Shown here one piece after another: positions 26,110 through 34,527 of a stretch of DNA of 64,000 nt. Both the position numbers and the translations under genes were made by a program. The DNA lies in the NCBI RefSeq assembly GCF_004341035.1, contig NZ_SLXK01000022.1, positions 1-64,000 on the forward strand, in the 5' to 3' direction. Origin of the DNA: Scopulibacillus darangshiensis (GTDB taxonomy: Bacteria; Bacillota; Bacilli; Bacillales; Sporolactobacillaceae). The first letter of the stretch is position 1. Each line of letters starts with the position of its first letter. The notes beneath the pieces are model-generated. The model was given only the letters and a program-made list of their open reading frames with translations, had not been told where the DNA came from and searched no databases.

Positions 26110-26727
26110 CTATACTCTCCTAACCGGAACACCAACATAGGTTCCAGGTTCAGTTATATCTTTAATTACCCTAGCACCTGCTCCAACCTTGCAAAGACTG
26201 GTAATGTTTACGTTATTACTTACCACAGTACCAATGCCCAACCATGTGCCTTGTCCAACTCTAACAGTACCAGCTAAATGTACACCTGGTGATATATGAG
26301 CATAATCTTCAATCAAATTGTCATGGTCAATAGTAGCGGCTGTATTAATAATGCAGCCTTTACCAATTTTAGAGCAGCAATTAATCACCACACCAGCCAT
26401 TATTACTGTCCCAAAATTTATTTTAACCAGTTTACCAATAATTGCACTTGGGTGTATTAAAATGGGTATACTTGCACCTTTAGCTTCAAGTTTCCCTTGA
26501 ATCTTCTCTCTTGTAGCATTGTTACCAACACCTACGAAGATATCGTGGTTCTGTAAATACTTGAATGCATCAGATGATTTACCAACTACTTTTATTCCCA
26601 TTGATGATTTGATACTTTCATCATCATCTAGGAAAGCAATACTTTGCCATTTATTCATTTTCAATGCGATATCAGCAACAACTTTCCCGTGCCCGCTAGC
26701 ACCAATTATGAGAAGTTTGTTTTTCAT
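26110..26727 (-). CDS. PglD/NeuD-like sugar acetyltransferase (left-handed beta-helix)
   Basis: A 205-residue acetyl-CoA-dependent transferase. The N-terminal Rossmann-like domain has KNKLLIIGASGHGKVVADIALKMNKW, the PglD/NeuD signature. Hexapeptide repeats of the left-handed beta-helix follow (GTVIMAGVVINCCSKIGKGCIINTAATIDHDN), with the catalytic His in DHD and HISPGVHLAGTVRVGQGTWLGIG. It would acetylate the 4-amino group made by the neighbouring aminotransferase to give UDP-diacetylbacillosamine. It overlaps the sugar transferase gene by 4 bp, showing translational coupling. Confidence 0.88.
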   Translation of the reverse strand: MKNKLLIIGASGHGKVVADIALKMNKWQSIAFLDDDESIKSSMGIKVVGKSSDAFKYLQNHDIFVGVGNNATREKIQGKLEAKGASIPILIHPSAIIGKLVKINFGTVIMAGVVINCCSKIGKGCIINTAATIDHDNLIEDYAHISPGVHLAGTVRVGQGTWLGIGTVVSNNVNITSLCKVGAGARVIKDITEPGTYVGVPVRRV

Positions 26728-27377
26728 ATCTCTATTCTTTCCTTTGTATTACCTTTAAAGGGTTCCATCGTCGCTGCAGTTTCCGAATTGATACCTTCTC
26801 TTACAAAGACTTTCTTTAAGGTTAGGAAAACGATCATACAATCTCCAGTAAAACTAATTTTATCTACATAATCTACATCAAGATTAAATTTATCTTTCCA
26901 GCTGATAGCATTTCTTCCGCTAACTTGTGCCAAACCAGATAAACCTGGTCTAACTTCATGACGTCTTTTTTGATGATCATTGTAGAGCGACAAATACTGT
27001 ACCAATAATGGTCTTGGGCCTATAATTGACATATCGCCTTTTAAAATATTTAAAAGTTCCGGTAGCTCGTCAAGTGATGTAGAGCGAAGAAACATGCCAA
27101 ACTTCGTTAACCTAACGCTATCGGGAAGTAGTTCTCCATTTTGATCCTTCTCGTCCGTCATCGTTCTAAACTTATACATCATGAAGATCTTCTCGTTCAA
27201 CCCAGGCCGTTTTTGCTTAAATAGTACTGGACTACCTAGCTTTACTTTTACAAGGACAGCAACCACCAAAAGAACGGGACTAAGCACTATAGTAGCTATC
27301 AAAGATAATATGAAATCCATCGGTCTTTTTATAAATCTTCTATAAATACCATAAATACCATCTTTGGAATTTTCCAT
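26724..27377 (-). CDS. Initiating sugar phosphate transferase (PglC-like phosphoglycosyl transferase)
   Basis: A 217-residue monotopic phosphoglycosyl transferase of the bacterial sugar transferase family. It has an N-terminal re-entrant membrane helix (KRPMDFILSLIATIVLSPVLLVVAVLVKV), then PVLFKQKRPGLNEKIFMMYKFRTM, the catalytic Asp-Glu pair in STSLDELPELLNILKGDMSIIGPRPLL, and RHEVRPGLSGLAQVSGRN. It transfers a sugar-1-phosphate to undecaprenyl phosphate to start the repeat unit. Its size is that of PglC, with no extra N-terminal membrane domain. Genes for making diacetylbacillosamine flank it, so that sugar is the likely first residue. Start and stop overlap its neighbours by 1-4 bp. Confidence 0.9.
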   Translation of the reverse strand: MENSKDGIYGIYRRFIKRPMDFILSLIATIVLSPVLLVVAVLVKVKLGSPVLFKQKRPGLNEKIFMMYKFRTMTDEKDQNGELLPDSVRLTKFGMFLRSTSLDELPELLNILKGDMSIIGPRPLLVQYLSLYNDHQKRRHEVRPGLSGLAQVSGRNAISWKDKFNLDVDYVDKISFTGDCMIVFLTLKKVFVREGINSETAATMEPFKGNTKERIEI

Positions 27378-28492
27378 TACTCAAACCACAACCCTTTAAT
27401 AATCTCAACAACTCTCGCTAAGTCCCCATCAGTCATCTTTGTATCGGATGGCAAACATACGCCATTCTCAAATAATTTTTTCGACACGCTGGTTCCAACA
27501 AAATCATATTTCTCAAAAAACGGCTGCATATGCATCGGCTTCCAAATTGGCCTTGATTCGATGTTCTTTTTTTCAAGAGCTTCCATAATATCAATGGGTT
27601 TAACCATGCCATTTAAAGTTATGGAGCTCAGCCAATAGTTTGGTTCGTTCCACTCATTACTAGGCATGAACTCAATGCCGTTCAGTCCATTAAGCTCTCT
27701 TTTATAAAAATTGAAAATGTATTTCTTCTTCTCAACTCTCTGATCTAACACCTTAAGCTGGCCTCTACCAATTCCAGCAACAACATTGCTCATACGGTAA
27801 TTAAATCCTAATTCACTATGCTGATAATGCTTTGCTTGATCTCTAGATTGAGTCGCCCAAAATCTTGCCTTTGCTATTCTCTCCGTTTTATCAGAAACTA
27901 GCATGCCACCACCTGATGTAGTGATGATTTTGTTTCCATTAAAAGAGAAGATGCCATAATCCCCAAAAGTTCCAGTATGTTTACCTTTATAATATGTTCC
28001 AAGAGACTCAGCAGCATCTTCGATAACTGCTACATTATGTTTCTTACAAATCTCCATAATCTTATCCATATCTGCAGAAAGTCCATATAAATGTACTACT
28101 ATTACTGCTTTTACTTCTGGATATTTTACAAAAGCTTCTTCTAAAGCTTTAGGACACATATTCCAAGTTTTACAATCACTATCTATGAAAACAGGAATTG
28201 CATTTTGATAAATGATCGGATTGGCTGTTGCTGAAAATGTAAGTGTCGGACAAAACACAATATCACCAGCTTCAACCCCAGCTGCTCTAAGAGCTAAATG
28301 AATCGCAGCTGTTCCAGAAGAGAGCGCTGCAGCGGCCTTAGAACCTACTTTATTAGCTAATTCTTTTTCAAATTCATTTACATTTTCCCCAAGGGGTGCA
28401 ATCCAGTTTGTATCAAAAGCTTCCTTTATATATTGCATTTCATAACCTTCATCACTCATATGTGGTGAAGAGAGAAATATTCTTTCCCCCAT
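27377..28492 (-). CDS. PglE-like DegT/DnrJ/EryC1 aminotransferase
   Basis: A 371-residue PLP enzyme that aminates C4 of a UDP-4-keto-6-deoxy sugar. Motifs are ERIFLSSPHMSDEGYEMQYIKEAFDTNWIAPLG, SSGTAAIHLALRAAGV (phosphate cup), VHLYGLSADMDKI, EDAAESLGTYYKGKHTGTFGDYGIFSFNGNKIITTSGGGML with the PLP-binding lysine in NGNKIITT, and NYRMSNVVAGIGRGQL. This is the PglE/LegC branch of the DegT family. The gene overlaps the sugar transferase by one base. The substrate would be made by the PglF-like dehydratase encoded upstream. Confidence 0.9.
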   Translation of the reverse strand: MGERIFLSSPHMSDEGYEMQYIKEAFDTNWIAPLGENVNEFEKELANKVGSKAAAALSSGTAAIHLALRAAGVEAGDIVFCPTLTFSATANPIIYQNAIPVFIDSDCKTWNMCPKALEEAFVKYPEVKAVIVVHLYGLSADMDKIMEICKKHNVAVIEDAAESLGTYYKGKHTGTFGDYGIFSFNGNKIITTSGGGMLVSDKTERIAKARFWATQSRDQAKHYQHSELGFNYRMSNVVAGIGRGQLKVLDQRVEKKKYIFNFYKRELNGLNGIEFMPSNEWNEPNYWLSSITLNGMVKPIDIMEALEKKNIESRPIWKPMHMQPFFEKYDFVGTSVSKKLFENGVCLPSDTKMTDGDLARVVEIIKGLWFE

Positions 28493-28733
28493 TTCAAAAC
28501 TCTCCCTCTTTGTAATAACTCTATATCTGGCTTGTTTAAGCGTTACGTTTAGTTGACTAGTACTTGATTGGAGTAATCTAACCTTCTCTTAATCCAATAA
28601 ACTACTTACCTGCTAAACACTCATTCAATCTGCCCCAGATCCCCAAAAAATGATGCAACTCTGCTTTAACTAAAAAGCTAAAGCAAAGTCGCTCGATCTC
28701 AATAATCTTACTTACGAATGTAAATGCATCCGT

Positions 28734-30554
28734 TTAAGAAGACACAACCTCATGTTTCACCTTCACGTTATGATTGGCTATCCCTAAGAGGCTATCTCTT
28801 AACTGATCAGTTGGTAAACTAGCTAAATTCGAAATAACATCTTGTATCTCATTAATATATAAATTCGCTGTCTTTCCAATATAGATCTTTGGGTAAACCT
28901 GTTTGTCATGAACTTCATCACTATTTAGCAGCTCTTCAAATAATTTTTCCCCAGGTCTGATCCCAGTGTACTTTATCTCTATATCTTCCTCTGTATACCC
29001 TGAAAGCTTTATAACATTTTTAGCAAGGTCAACTATTTTTACTGGTTCGCCCATATCAAGGACAAAGATTTCTCCACCACGTGCTAAGGAACCAGCTTGG
29101 ATGACTAACCTTGATGCTTCAGGGATCGTCATAAAATATCGGATCATATCAGGATGGGTTACGGTAACTGGTCCGCCTTGAGCAATTTGTTTTTTGAATA
29201 AAGGAATAACACTGCCCCGGCTACCTAGGACGTTCCCAAATCTTACGGCAACAAACTTTGTCTGGCTTATAGTACCCATATATTGAACAATCATTTCGGC
29301 AGCTTTTTTCGTCGCGCCCATGACATTCGTTGGATTAACTGCCTTATCTGAAGAAACCATGACAAATGTGTTTACGCCGGCTAGATCAGCCGCTTCTGCA
29401 ACATTCTTTGTTCCAATGACATTGTTCTTAACAGCTTCTTCCGGATTCCTTTCCATTAACGGGACATGTTTATGTGCGGCCGCATGATAGACAACGTTTG
29501 GCTTATGCTTTCCGAATACAGAAACCATTTTGTCTTTATCCTGAATATCAGCGATTTCCGTTACAAATTCAGGTCCGTTTGGATATTTATTTCTTAGTTC
29601 CATTTCAATCGTATAAATGCTGTTTTCACCGTGTCCCAGTAGGACAAGTTTCTTTGGCGAAAATTTTGTGACTTGGCGGCAGATTTCTGAACCAATTGAA
29701 CCTCCAGCTCCCGTAACTAATATTGTTTCGCCAGTAATGGATTCTGAAATACTCTCCATATCAAGCTCTATAGGATCGCGACCTAGCAGGTCTTCTACCT
29801 TTACATCTCTGACATGGTTAACTGACACTTTACCCATCATCAGGTCTTCAATTTTCGGGATCATTTGAGTCTTTATTTGTGTTGCGGAACATTCGAGATA
29901 GATTTCATTTAATCTTTTTGTACTCAAAGAAGGAATGGCAATGACGATGTGTTCAACTTTATAAGATGCTACACAACGATGAATGTCCTTAATCGTCCCA
30001 GCCACTGGAAGGCCCATCACCTGCAGATGATGTTTCTTGGTATCATCATCGATAAAAATAACAGGATTTAATTCCGAATCCCTGCTTTTTGATAGTTGCC
30101 TGGCTACCATCACACCGGCTGCACCCGCTCCGACTATTAACGTTCTCTTCTTATCCTTCTTGCCCTCAAAATAAGTATCCCTGAATAATCTCCAAGACAA
30201 TCTTGATCCAATAATAAAGAATAAATGCAATAGCCATGTGACAAGGAGAATACGGATAAGGATATTATGGAAAACCACTTCTTGGACAATCGCAGTAGCG
30301 ACAATAGATAGTGTGACAGATTTAAAAATAGCCAATAGCTCATTAACGCTGGCATATTCCCATGCTTTCATATAGAGCTTGTACCACGATGCAAACACAT
30401 GATGGAAAACTAATAAAGTAATAGAGCTGGTTAAAATCGCGGTATCTTCAAATGTTATGTAAGTATCCAAGATGAATCTTCCAGCAAATATTGAACACAC
30501 AACAATTAATGAATCAGCCAGTATCAGCAATGCGACACGGTTTCTATAGGACAT
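28734..30554 (-). CDS. PglF/CapD-like membrane nucleotide-sugar 4,6-dehydratase
   Basis: A 606-residue protein. It has four N-terminal transmembrane helices, a first nucleotide-binding module (KRTLIVGAGAAGVMVARQL), and a C-terminal SDR domain. The SDR domain contains ILVTGAGGSIGSEICRQV, YHAAAHKHVPLMERNPEEAVKNNVIGTKNVAEAA and MGATKKAAEMIVQ. The tyrosine of the usual YxxxK is replaced by M/G-x-x-K-K in this family. It converts UDP-GlcNAc to the 4-keto-6-deoxy sugar. With the aminotransferase, acetyltransferase and sugar transferase downstream it completes a PglF-E-D-C set for diacetylbacillosamine. A 240-bp gap with no visible feature separates it from the aminotransferase gene. Confidence 0.9.
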   Translation of the reverse strand: MSYRNRVALLILADSLIVVCSIFAGRFILDTYITFEDTAILTSSITLLVFHHVFASWYKLYMKAWEYASVNELLAIFKSVTLSIVATAIVQEVVFHNILIRILLVTWLLHLFFIIGSRLSWRLFRDTYFEGKKDKKRTLIVGAGAAGVMVARQLSKSRDSELNPVIFIDDDTKKHHLQVMGLPVAGTIKDIHRCVASYKVEHIVIAIPSLSTKRLNEIYLECSATQIKTQMIPKIEDLMMGKVSVNHVRDVKVEDLLGRDPIELDMESISESITGETILVTGAGGSIGSEICRQVTKFSPKKLVLLGHGENSIYTIEMELRNKYPNGPEFVTEIADIQDKDKMVSVFGKHKPNVVYHAAAHKHVPLMERNPEEAVKNNVIGTKNVAEAADLAGVNTFVMVSSDKAVNPTNVMGATKKAAEMIVQYMGTISQTKFVAVRFGNVLGSRGSVIPLFKKQIAQGGPVTVTHPDMIRYFMTIPEASRLVIQAGSLARGGEIFVLDMGEPVKIVDLAKNVIKLSGYTEEDIEIKYTGIRPGEKLFEELLNSDEVHDKQVYPKIYIGKTANLYINEIQDVISNLASLPTDQLRDSLLGIANHNVKVKHEVVSS

Positions 30555-30582
30555 TTGACCACCCCCTTAGTACGATTTTTAT

Positions 30583-31464
30583 CTATCTTAATATCTCTTT
30601 TTCTTTCGATAAGATTTGTTCTAAGGATTTAATGACATCTAATCTTATTTCCGGGTTTTTGAGTGCCATCTCAATCGTCGTCAACACAAATCCAACCTTC
30701 TCCCCAACATCATAACGATCGCCTTCAAAGTTATAAGCTTGAACGCCCTTAACTTCATTTAACCTTTGAATAGCGTCCGTAAGCTGAATTTCGCCGCCTG
30801 CCCCAAGCTCTTGCTTTTCGAGGAAATCGAAGATTTCCGGTGTTAACACGTAACGCCCCATAATCGCAAGATTAGAAGGAGCATCTTCCTTTGGCTTTTC
30901 AACAAATTTGTTTACTTCATATAACCGGCCATCTTGCTTGTTAGGGTCAATAATGCCGTATCGATGTGTTTCCGTCTCCGCTACTTCTTGCACACCGATA
31001 ACTGATCGGCCTGTCTTCTCGTATTGCTCCATAAGCTGTCCAATGCAAGGCTGGTCAGCTTGGACAATATCATCGCCCAATAAAACAGCAAATGGTTCAT
31101 TGTCGATGAATTTCCTTGCACACCAGACAGCATGTCCTAATCCTTTAGGTTCCTTTTGCCGGATGTAATGAATATCTACCTTTGAGGATTGGCGCACCTT
31201 ATCTAGTAAGTCGAACTTTTCCTTTTTGAGAAGATTTTCCTCTAGCTCAAATGCATTGTCGAAGTGGTCCTCAATTGCCCGCTTGCCTTTACCCGTTACA
31301 ATAATAATGTCTTCAATACCAGCTTCAACGGCTTCTTCCACTATGTATTGAATAGTAGGTTTATCAACGATCGGCAGCATTTCTTTCGGCATTGCCTTAG
31401 TCGCAGGCAAGAAGCGTGTGCCAAGACCTGCTGCGGGTATAATTGCTTTTCTAACCTTTCCCAT
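30583..31464 (-). CDS. galU: UTP--glucose-1-phosphate uridylyltransferase
   Basis: A 293-residue enzyme making UDP-glucose from UTP and glucose-1-phosphate. It has the nucleotide-binding opening [44 protein letters not shown], the metal-site [11 protein letters not shown], and [25 protein letters not shown]. The ATG at 31464 follows AAAGGGGGAACG, whereas the longer frame from 31503 has no ribosome binding site. It lies between the tyrosine phosphatase and PglF-like genes in the same orientation, and supplies precursors for the surface glycan. Confidence 0.95.
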   Translation of the reverse strand: MGKVRKAIIPAAGLGTRFLPATKAMPKEMLPIVDKPTIQYIVEEAVEAGIEDIIIVTGKGKRAIEDHFDNAFELEENLLKKEKFDLLDKVRQSSKVDIHYIRQKEPKGLGHAVWCARKFIDNEPFAVLLGDDIVQADQPCIGQLMEQYEKTGRSVIGVQEVAETETHRYGIIDPNKQDGRLYEVNKFVEKPKEDAPSNLAIMGRYVLTPEIFDFLEKQELGAGGEIQLTDAIQRLNEVKGVQAYNFEGDRYDVGEKVGFVLTTIEMALKNPEIRLDVIKSLEQILSKEKEILR

Positions 31465-31586
31465 CTGACGTTCCCCCTTTAAAGAAAACTTGGTTTTCGT
31501 CACTTAAAACAACAAAATAAGCCTTTCTCCCTATTAACAAACACTCACACCCATCCGAAATATACGATAGAGGATAGGTGTACCTA

Positions 31587-32354
31587 CTAGAACACCCCGA
31601 AAAATCTTTTCTCTTTAATTCTTTCCGGAACATCCCTGTTAACCATCCGCCCTTCAATCAAGAGCTCGGCGTTTTCTTTAAAAACAAATTCGACGCCTAC
31701 GCCAAACCTGTCGCACAGCTCGTTATAGCCTTCCCTGAGCTTGAATGGTCTGGTTGTTGTGTTATGGGCGTCGGATGCGATGAAGTGTGTCAAGTTGTGT
31801 TCAACGATCTGTTGCGTGAATTTTTTGATTTTCTTCCCCATAACCCCAGTTAGACTGGCGGCGGTGATCTGAGCTAATGCGCCGTTTTTGACTAAGTTAT
31901 ATAGGATGTCCGGGTTCCGGGCGATGTCGCTGTTGCGCTCGGGATGGACAATCACCGGGGTGACGCCCGCCACCTGGAAATCATAGAAAAGCTGTTCAGC
32001 ATACCTCGGCACATGGCCCGCTGGAAATTCCACAAACAAATAGCTCCCAGTCTGATTTTGCGTCAGCAGTTCACCTTGCTTGACACCCTCTACCATTTCC
32101 CCGTAGATCCGCGTCTCCTGGCCCGGCAGAATCTTGACCCCAATCTGTTCCCTTTCAAATAGCTTGTTCAGCAGATTAACGTAAGCCAGAATGGTGTCTT
32201 TGGAATTGTCGTATTTGCTCGTGCGATGGTGTGGTGTGGCAACGATATGTGTAATGCCTTCTTTATCTGCTGCACGCCCCATGGCGAGGGCTTCCTGCTC
32301 ATGCTGGGGACCGTCGTCAAGGCCGGGCAAGATATGACAATGGATATCGATCAA
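31587..32354 (-). CDS. ywqE: PHP-type protein tyrosine phosphatase (YwqE/CpsB-like)
   Basis: A 255-residue metal-dependent phosphatase that removes phosphate from the C-terminal tyrosines of the partner kinase. It opens with IDIHCHILPGLDDGP (PHP metal site). Further histidine/aspartate sites are ATPHHRTSKYDN, PVIVHPERN and FIASDAHNTTTRP. The start is the TTG at 32354, giving the family-typical MIDIHCH N-terminus with GGGAGG eight bases upstream; the GTG at 32363 abuts that site. It sits after the kinase gene as in B. subtilis ywqCDE and streptococcal cpsBCD loci. Confidence 0.92.
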   Translation of the reverse strand: MIDIHCHILPGLDDGPQHEQEALAMGRAADKEGITHIVATPHHRTSKYDNSKDTILAYVNLLNKLFEREQIGVKILPGQETRIYGEMVEGVKQGELLTQNQTGSYLFVEFPAGHVPRYAEQLFYDFQVAGVTPVIVHPERNSDIARNPDILYNLVKNGALAQITAASLTGVMGKKIKKFTQQIVEHNLTHFIASDAHNTTTRPFKLREGYNELCDRFGVGVEFVFKENAELLIEGRMVNRDVPERIKEKRFFGVF

Positions 32355-32444
32355 ATCTACCACCCTCCCATTGCTAGTTCTCCAAAGCTACGACATTATA
32401 ACTAGGTTAAAAGCATAGAAGTCTAGCAAAAAACAGACTTCTAA

Positions 32445-33146
32445 CTAGCTTTTCCCGTAATAATAGTAGTGCGGGCTTGCTTTGATCGGCTTGCGGTTCA
32501 AGACAACGCCAAGGATCTTGCTGTTGGCTTTATCCAACAGTTCTTTCGCCTTTACTGCAGCTTCATTTTCCGTTGCCCCGCTGCGAATGACCATCACCGT
32601 TCCGTCACATTGGTTCGCCATCACTTGTGCATCCGTCACAGCAAGGGCCGGCGGGGTGTCAAAGACAACCGCATCGAACATCGTTAATGCCTGCCGCATG
32701 AAGCCTTTCATTGCTGCAGATCCCAGTAATTCTGCCGGGTTTGGCGGAATCGGACCGCTTGGCAGGACAGAGAGATGATCTATATCTGTCTTTCTTATCG
32801 ACTCCTCAAGAGTTTGCTGCTTAGTCAAGATAGTTGTTAAGCCAAGCGTGTTGTTCATCCTGAACGTATAATGAATCGTCGGCTTTCTCAAATCAGCATC
32901 GACGAGCAGCACTTTTTTCCCCTGCTGGGCCATAACGACAGCCAGGTTCGCCGCCGTTGTCGTCTTGCCTTCACCAGGACCCGGCGACGTGATCATGATC
33001 GTCTGCAAGTCCGTATCAACAAGCGAGAAATCAATGTTCGTTCTGATCGTCCGGAACTGCTCGGAAATGGTTGACTTCGGATTGTAGTGTGTGATCAGGC
33101 TGCGCTGCTTCATATTTTTTAACGCTTTATTTGTGCTACGCTTCAA
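32445..33146 (-). CDS. ywqD: Bacterial tyrosine kinase (BY-kinase, YwqD/CpsD-like)
   Basis: A 233-residue cytoplasmic kinase. Walker A is SPGPGEGKTTTAANLA, Walker A' is VLLVDADLRKPTIHY, and Walker B is AVVFDTPPALAVTDA. The autophosphorylated tyrosine cluster is the C-terminal HYYYYGKS. N-terminal SEQFRTIRTNIDFS is the usual oligomerisation segment. The TTG at 33146 is preferred since AAGGAG lies eight bases before it; the GTG at 33155 overlaps that site. It overlaps the membrane modulator gene, with which it forms a split kinase that controls polysaccharide chain length and export. Confidence 0.93.
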   Translation of the reverse strand: MKRSTNKALKNMKQRSLITHYNPKSTISEQFRTIRTNIDFSLVDTDLQTIMITSPGPGEGKTTTAANLAVVMAQQGKKVLLVDADLRKPTIHYTFRMNNTLGLTTILTKQQTLEESIRKTDIDHLSVLPSGPIPPNPAELLGSAAMKGFMRQALTMFDAVVFDTPPALAVTDAQVMANQCDGTVMVIRSGATENEAAVKAKELLDKANSKILGVVLNRKPIKASPHYYYYGKS

Positions 33147-33879
33147 TCTGATCACTCCTTACCTGTTGCTGCATGGCATCCTGCTTAACAACCTTCTGCT
33201 CATTGCCGTTAATCTCAGTAATCGCCCCAAGGACCGGAAGTTCAAGAAGCTTTTCAATATCTTCTTCAGTCTTAACTGTGTTATCGAGGTATTCTAATAG
33301 GAAAGCGAGTCCTACCGAAACCATCAAACCGACAACAAAGGCAATGGCCATGTTAAGCAAAGGCTTCGGACTGACCGGTGCCGGGTTATCGGTCACTTGC
33401 GCTTTGGACAAGATGCTGACATTATCGACCTTCATAATCTTCTGGATCTTTTCTTTAAAGACGCTGGCAATACTATTGGCAATCGTTGCCGCTTCAGCTG
33501 GCTTTGTTGATTCCACCGTAACGGTAAACACTTGGGAATCTTGTTCACTGCTGACTGACAAAATGCCTTTCAACTGATCGGGTGTCATATCCAGGTTCAG
33601 ATCACTGACGACTTTCTTCAGGACCGTTGGACTCTTAATAATGACACTATATGTATTGATCAATTGCACATTTGTTTGCACTGAATTGGTATCATAGACG
33701 GATTCCTTGCTGTCTGATTGATTGACTAGAATTTGAGTAGATGCATTATATTTTGGCGTCATGACAAAATAAGTGACAGCCGCACTGACAGCTGCAGCCA
33801 ATATCGTAATCACTAAAATCATTGCCAGCCTTTTCCTCAACGTTTGGAATATTTCCTTGAGGCTGATCGTTTCTTCCAT
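33136..33879 (-). CDS. ywqC: Wzz/YwqC-like transmembrane modulator of the tyrosine kinase
   Basis: A 247-residue chain-length determinant protein with two membrane helices (about residues 20-42 and 175-195) flanking an extracytoplasmic domain. It has the proline-rich second-helix approach NPAPVSPKPLLNMAIAFVVGLMVSVGLAFLLEYLD and a cytoplasmic tail that activates the kinase. The ATG at 33879 follows TTGGAGGGC. It is the first gene of the minus-strand polysaccharide operon. Confidence 0.92.
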   Translation of the reverse strand: MEETISLKEIFQTLRKRLAMILVITILAAAVSAAVTYFVMTPKYNASTQILVNQSDSKESVYDTNSVQTNVQLINTYSVIIKSPTVLKKVVSDLNLDMTPDQLKGILSVSSEQDSQVFTVTVESTKPAEAATIANSIASVFKEKIQKIMKVDNVSILSKAQVTDNPAPVSPKPLLNMAIAFVVGLMVSVGLAFLLEYLDNTVKTEEDIEKLLELPVLGAITEINGNEQKVVKQDAMQQQVRSDQIEA

Positions 33880-33921
33880 AAAGCCCTCCAAGTTTTACTA
33901 AAAGTTTGTCAAATTAGTACT

Positions 33922-33948
33922 ATTATATCATGTAAAATGTAAAATCAA
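33922..33948 (-). promoter_or_regulatory. Putative sigma-A promoter of the polysaccharide operon
   Basis: On the minus strand there is a perfect TATAAT (33922-33927) with TTGATT (33943-33948) 15 bases upstream; shifted readings give 16-17 bp spacing. It lies about 45 bp before the ywqC start. Confidence 0.45.
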
Positions 33949-34097
33949 AGAAGTTTTTGACAGCTTTATAGTAAAAATGTCCCCGGAGGTCATCATTGCT
34001 GTTCATTGCTTCTTTTTCCATGAATCTAGGCATTGCATCACTGGCACATCAAATTATATCTCTATAATAGGAAGCTTTGCTGCTCTTGGGACGGCGT

Positions 34098-34214
34098 TCA
34101 CCATCTATCGTGCTGACGATATAGGCCAATGCCGCCTTTGTTATCCATAAAAACAGGCCCTTTATAATCTGATTCTGAATCAGCACTTTCCAAAAGGAAC
34201 TGGTACTTGGACAT
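34098..34214 (-). CDS. Possible small protein (38 residues)
   Basis: A 38-codon frame starting with ATG at 34214, six bases after GGACAGGAGGA, a strong ribosome binding site. The product (MSKYQFLLESADSE... ...GGIGLYRQHDRW) is hydrophilic and I recognise no family. It could be a real small gene or the remnant of a longer one, since readable sequence continues past the stop in another frame. It lies in the 630-bp divergent gap between the polysaccharide operon and the regulator gene; nothing else is seen there. Confidence 0.35.
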   Translation of the reverse strand: MSKYQFLLESADSESDYKGPVFMDNKGGIGLYRQHDRW

Positions 34215-34527
34215 GACCATTCCTCCTGTCCGCTACCCCTCCCTGCGTTGATTTTTAACAATGTTACAGAGCCGTTTCATTTATTTTTGCAGGATATTTT
34301 GCTATGATAAAAAGATACACAAAATTGAAATATTCAATCGAATTCTTAATAAATATGTCACCAAAGGACCTAGTAATTGGCATAATAGCATCCGCTACAT
34401 TACATTAACATTACAAAATTAACGCTTTAGGAACAGAAAATAGGGCTTTTGAAGTTATTTTTTGAATGCTCTTAGTGCTTTAAGACCATGATGGACATGC
34501 CATTGGTTATGACAAGGGGGGTTACAT
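34215..34527. other. Upstream region of the pseudo-hydrolase regulator gene
   Basis: About 310 AT-rich bases, presumably containing the promoter of the plus-strand gene at 34528. No hairpin, operator or coding segment could be supported. Confidence 0.4.

Noticed and set aside
34049-34261. 70-codon minus-strand frame covering the putative 38-residue gene
   Set aside because: Its start is not preceded by a ribosome binding site; the AGGAGG in this region serves a different frame.
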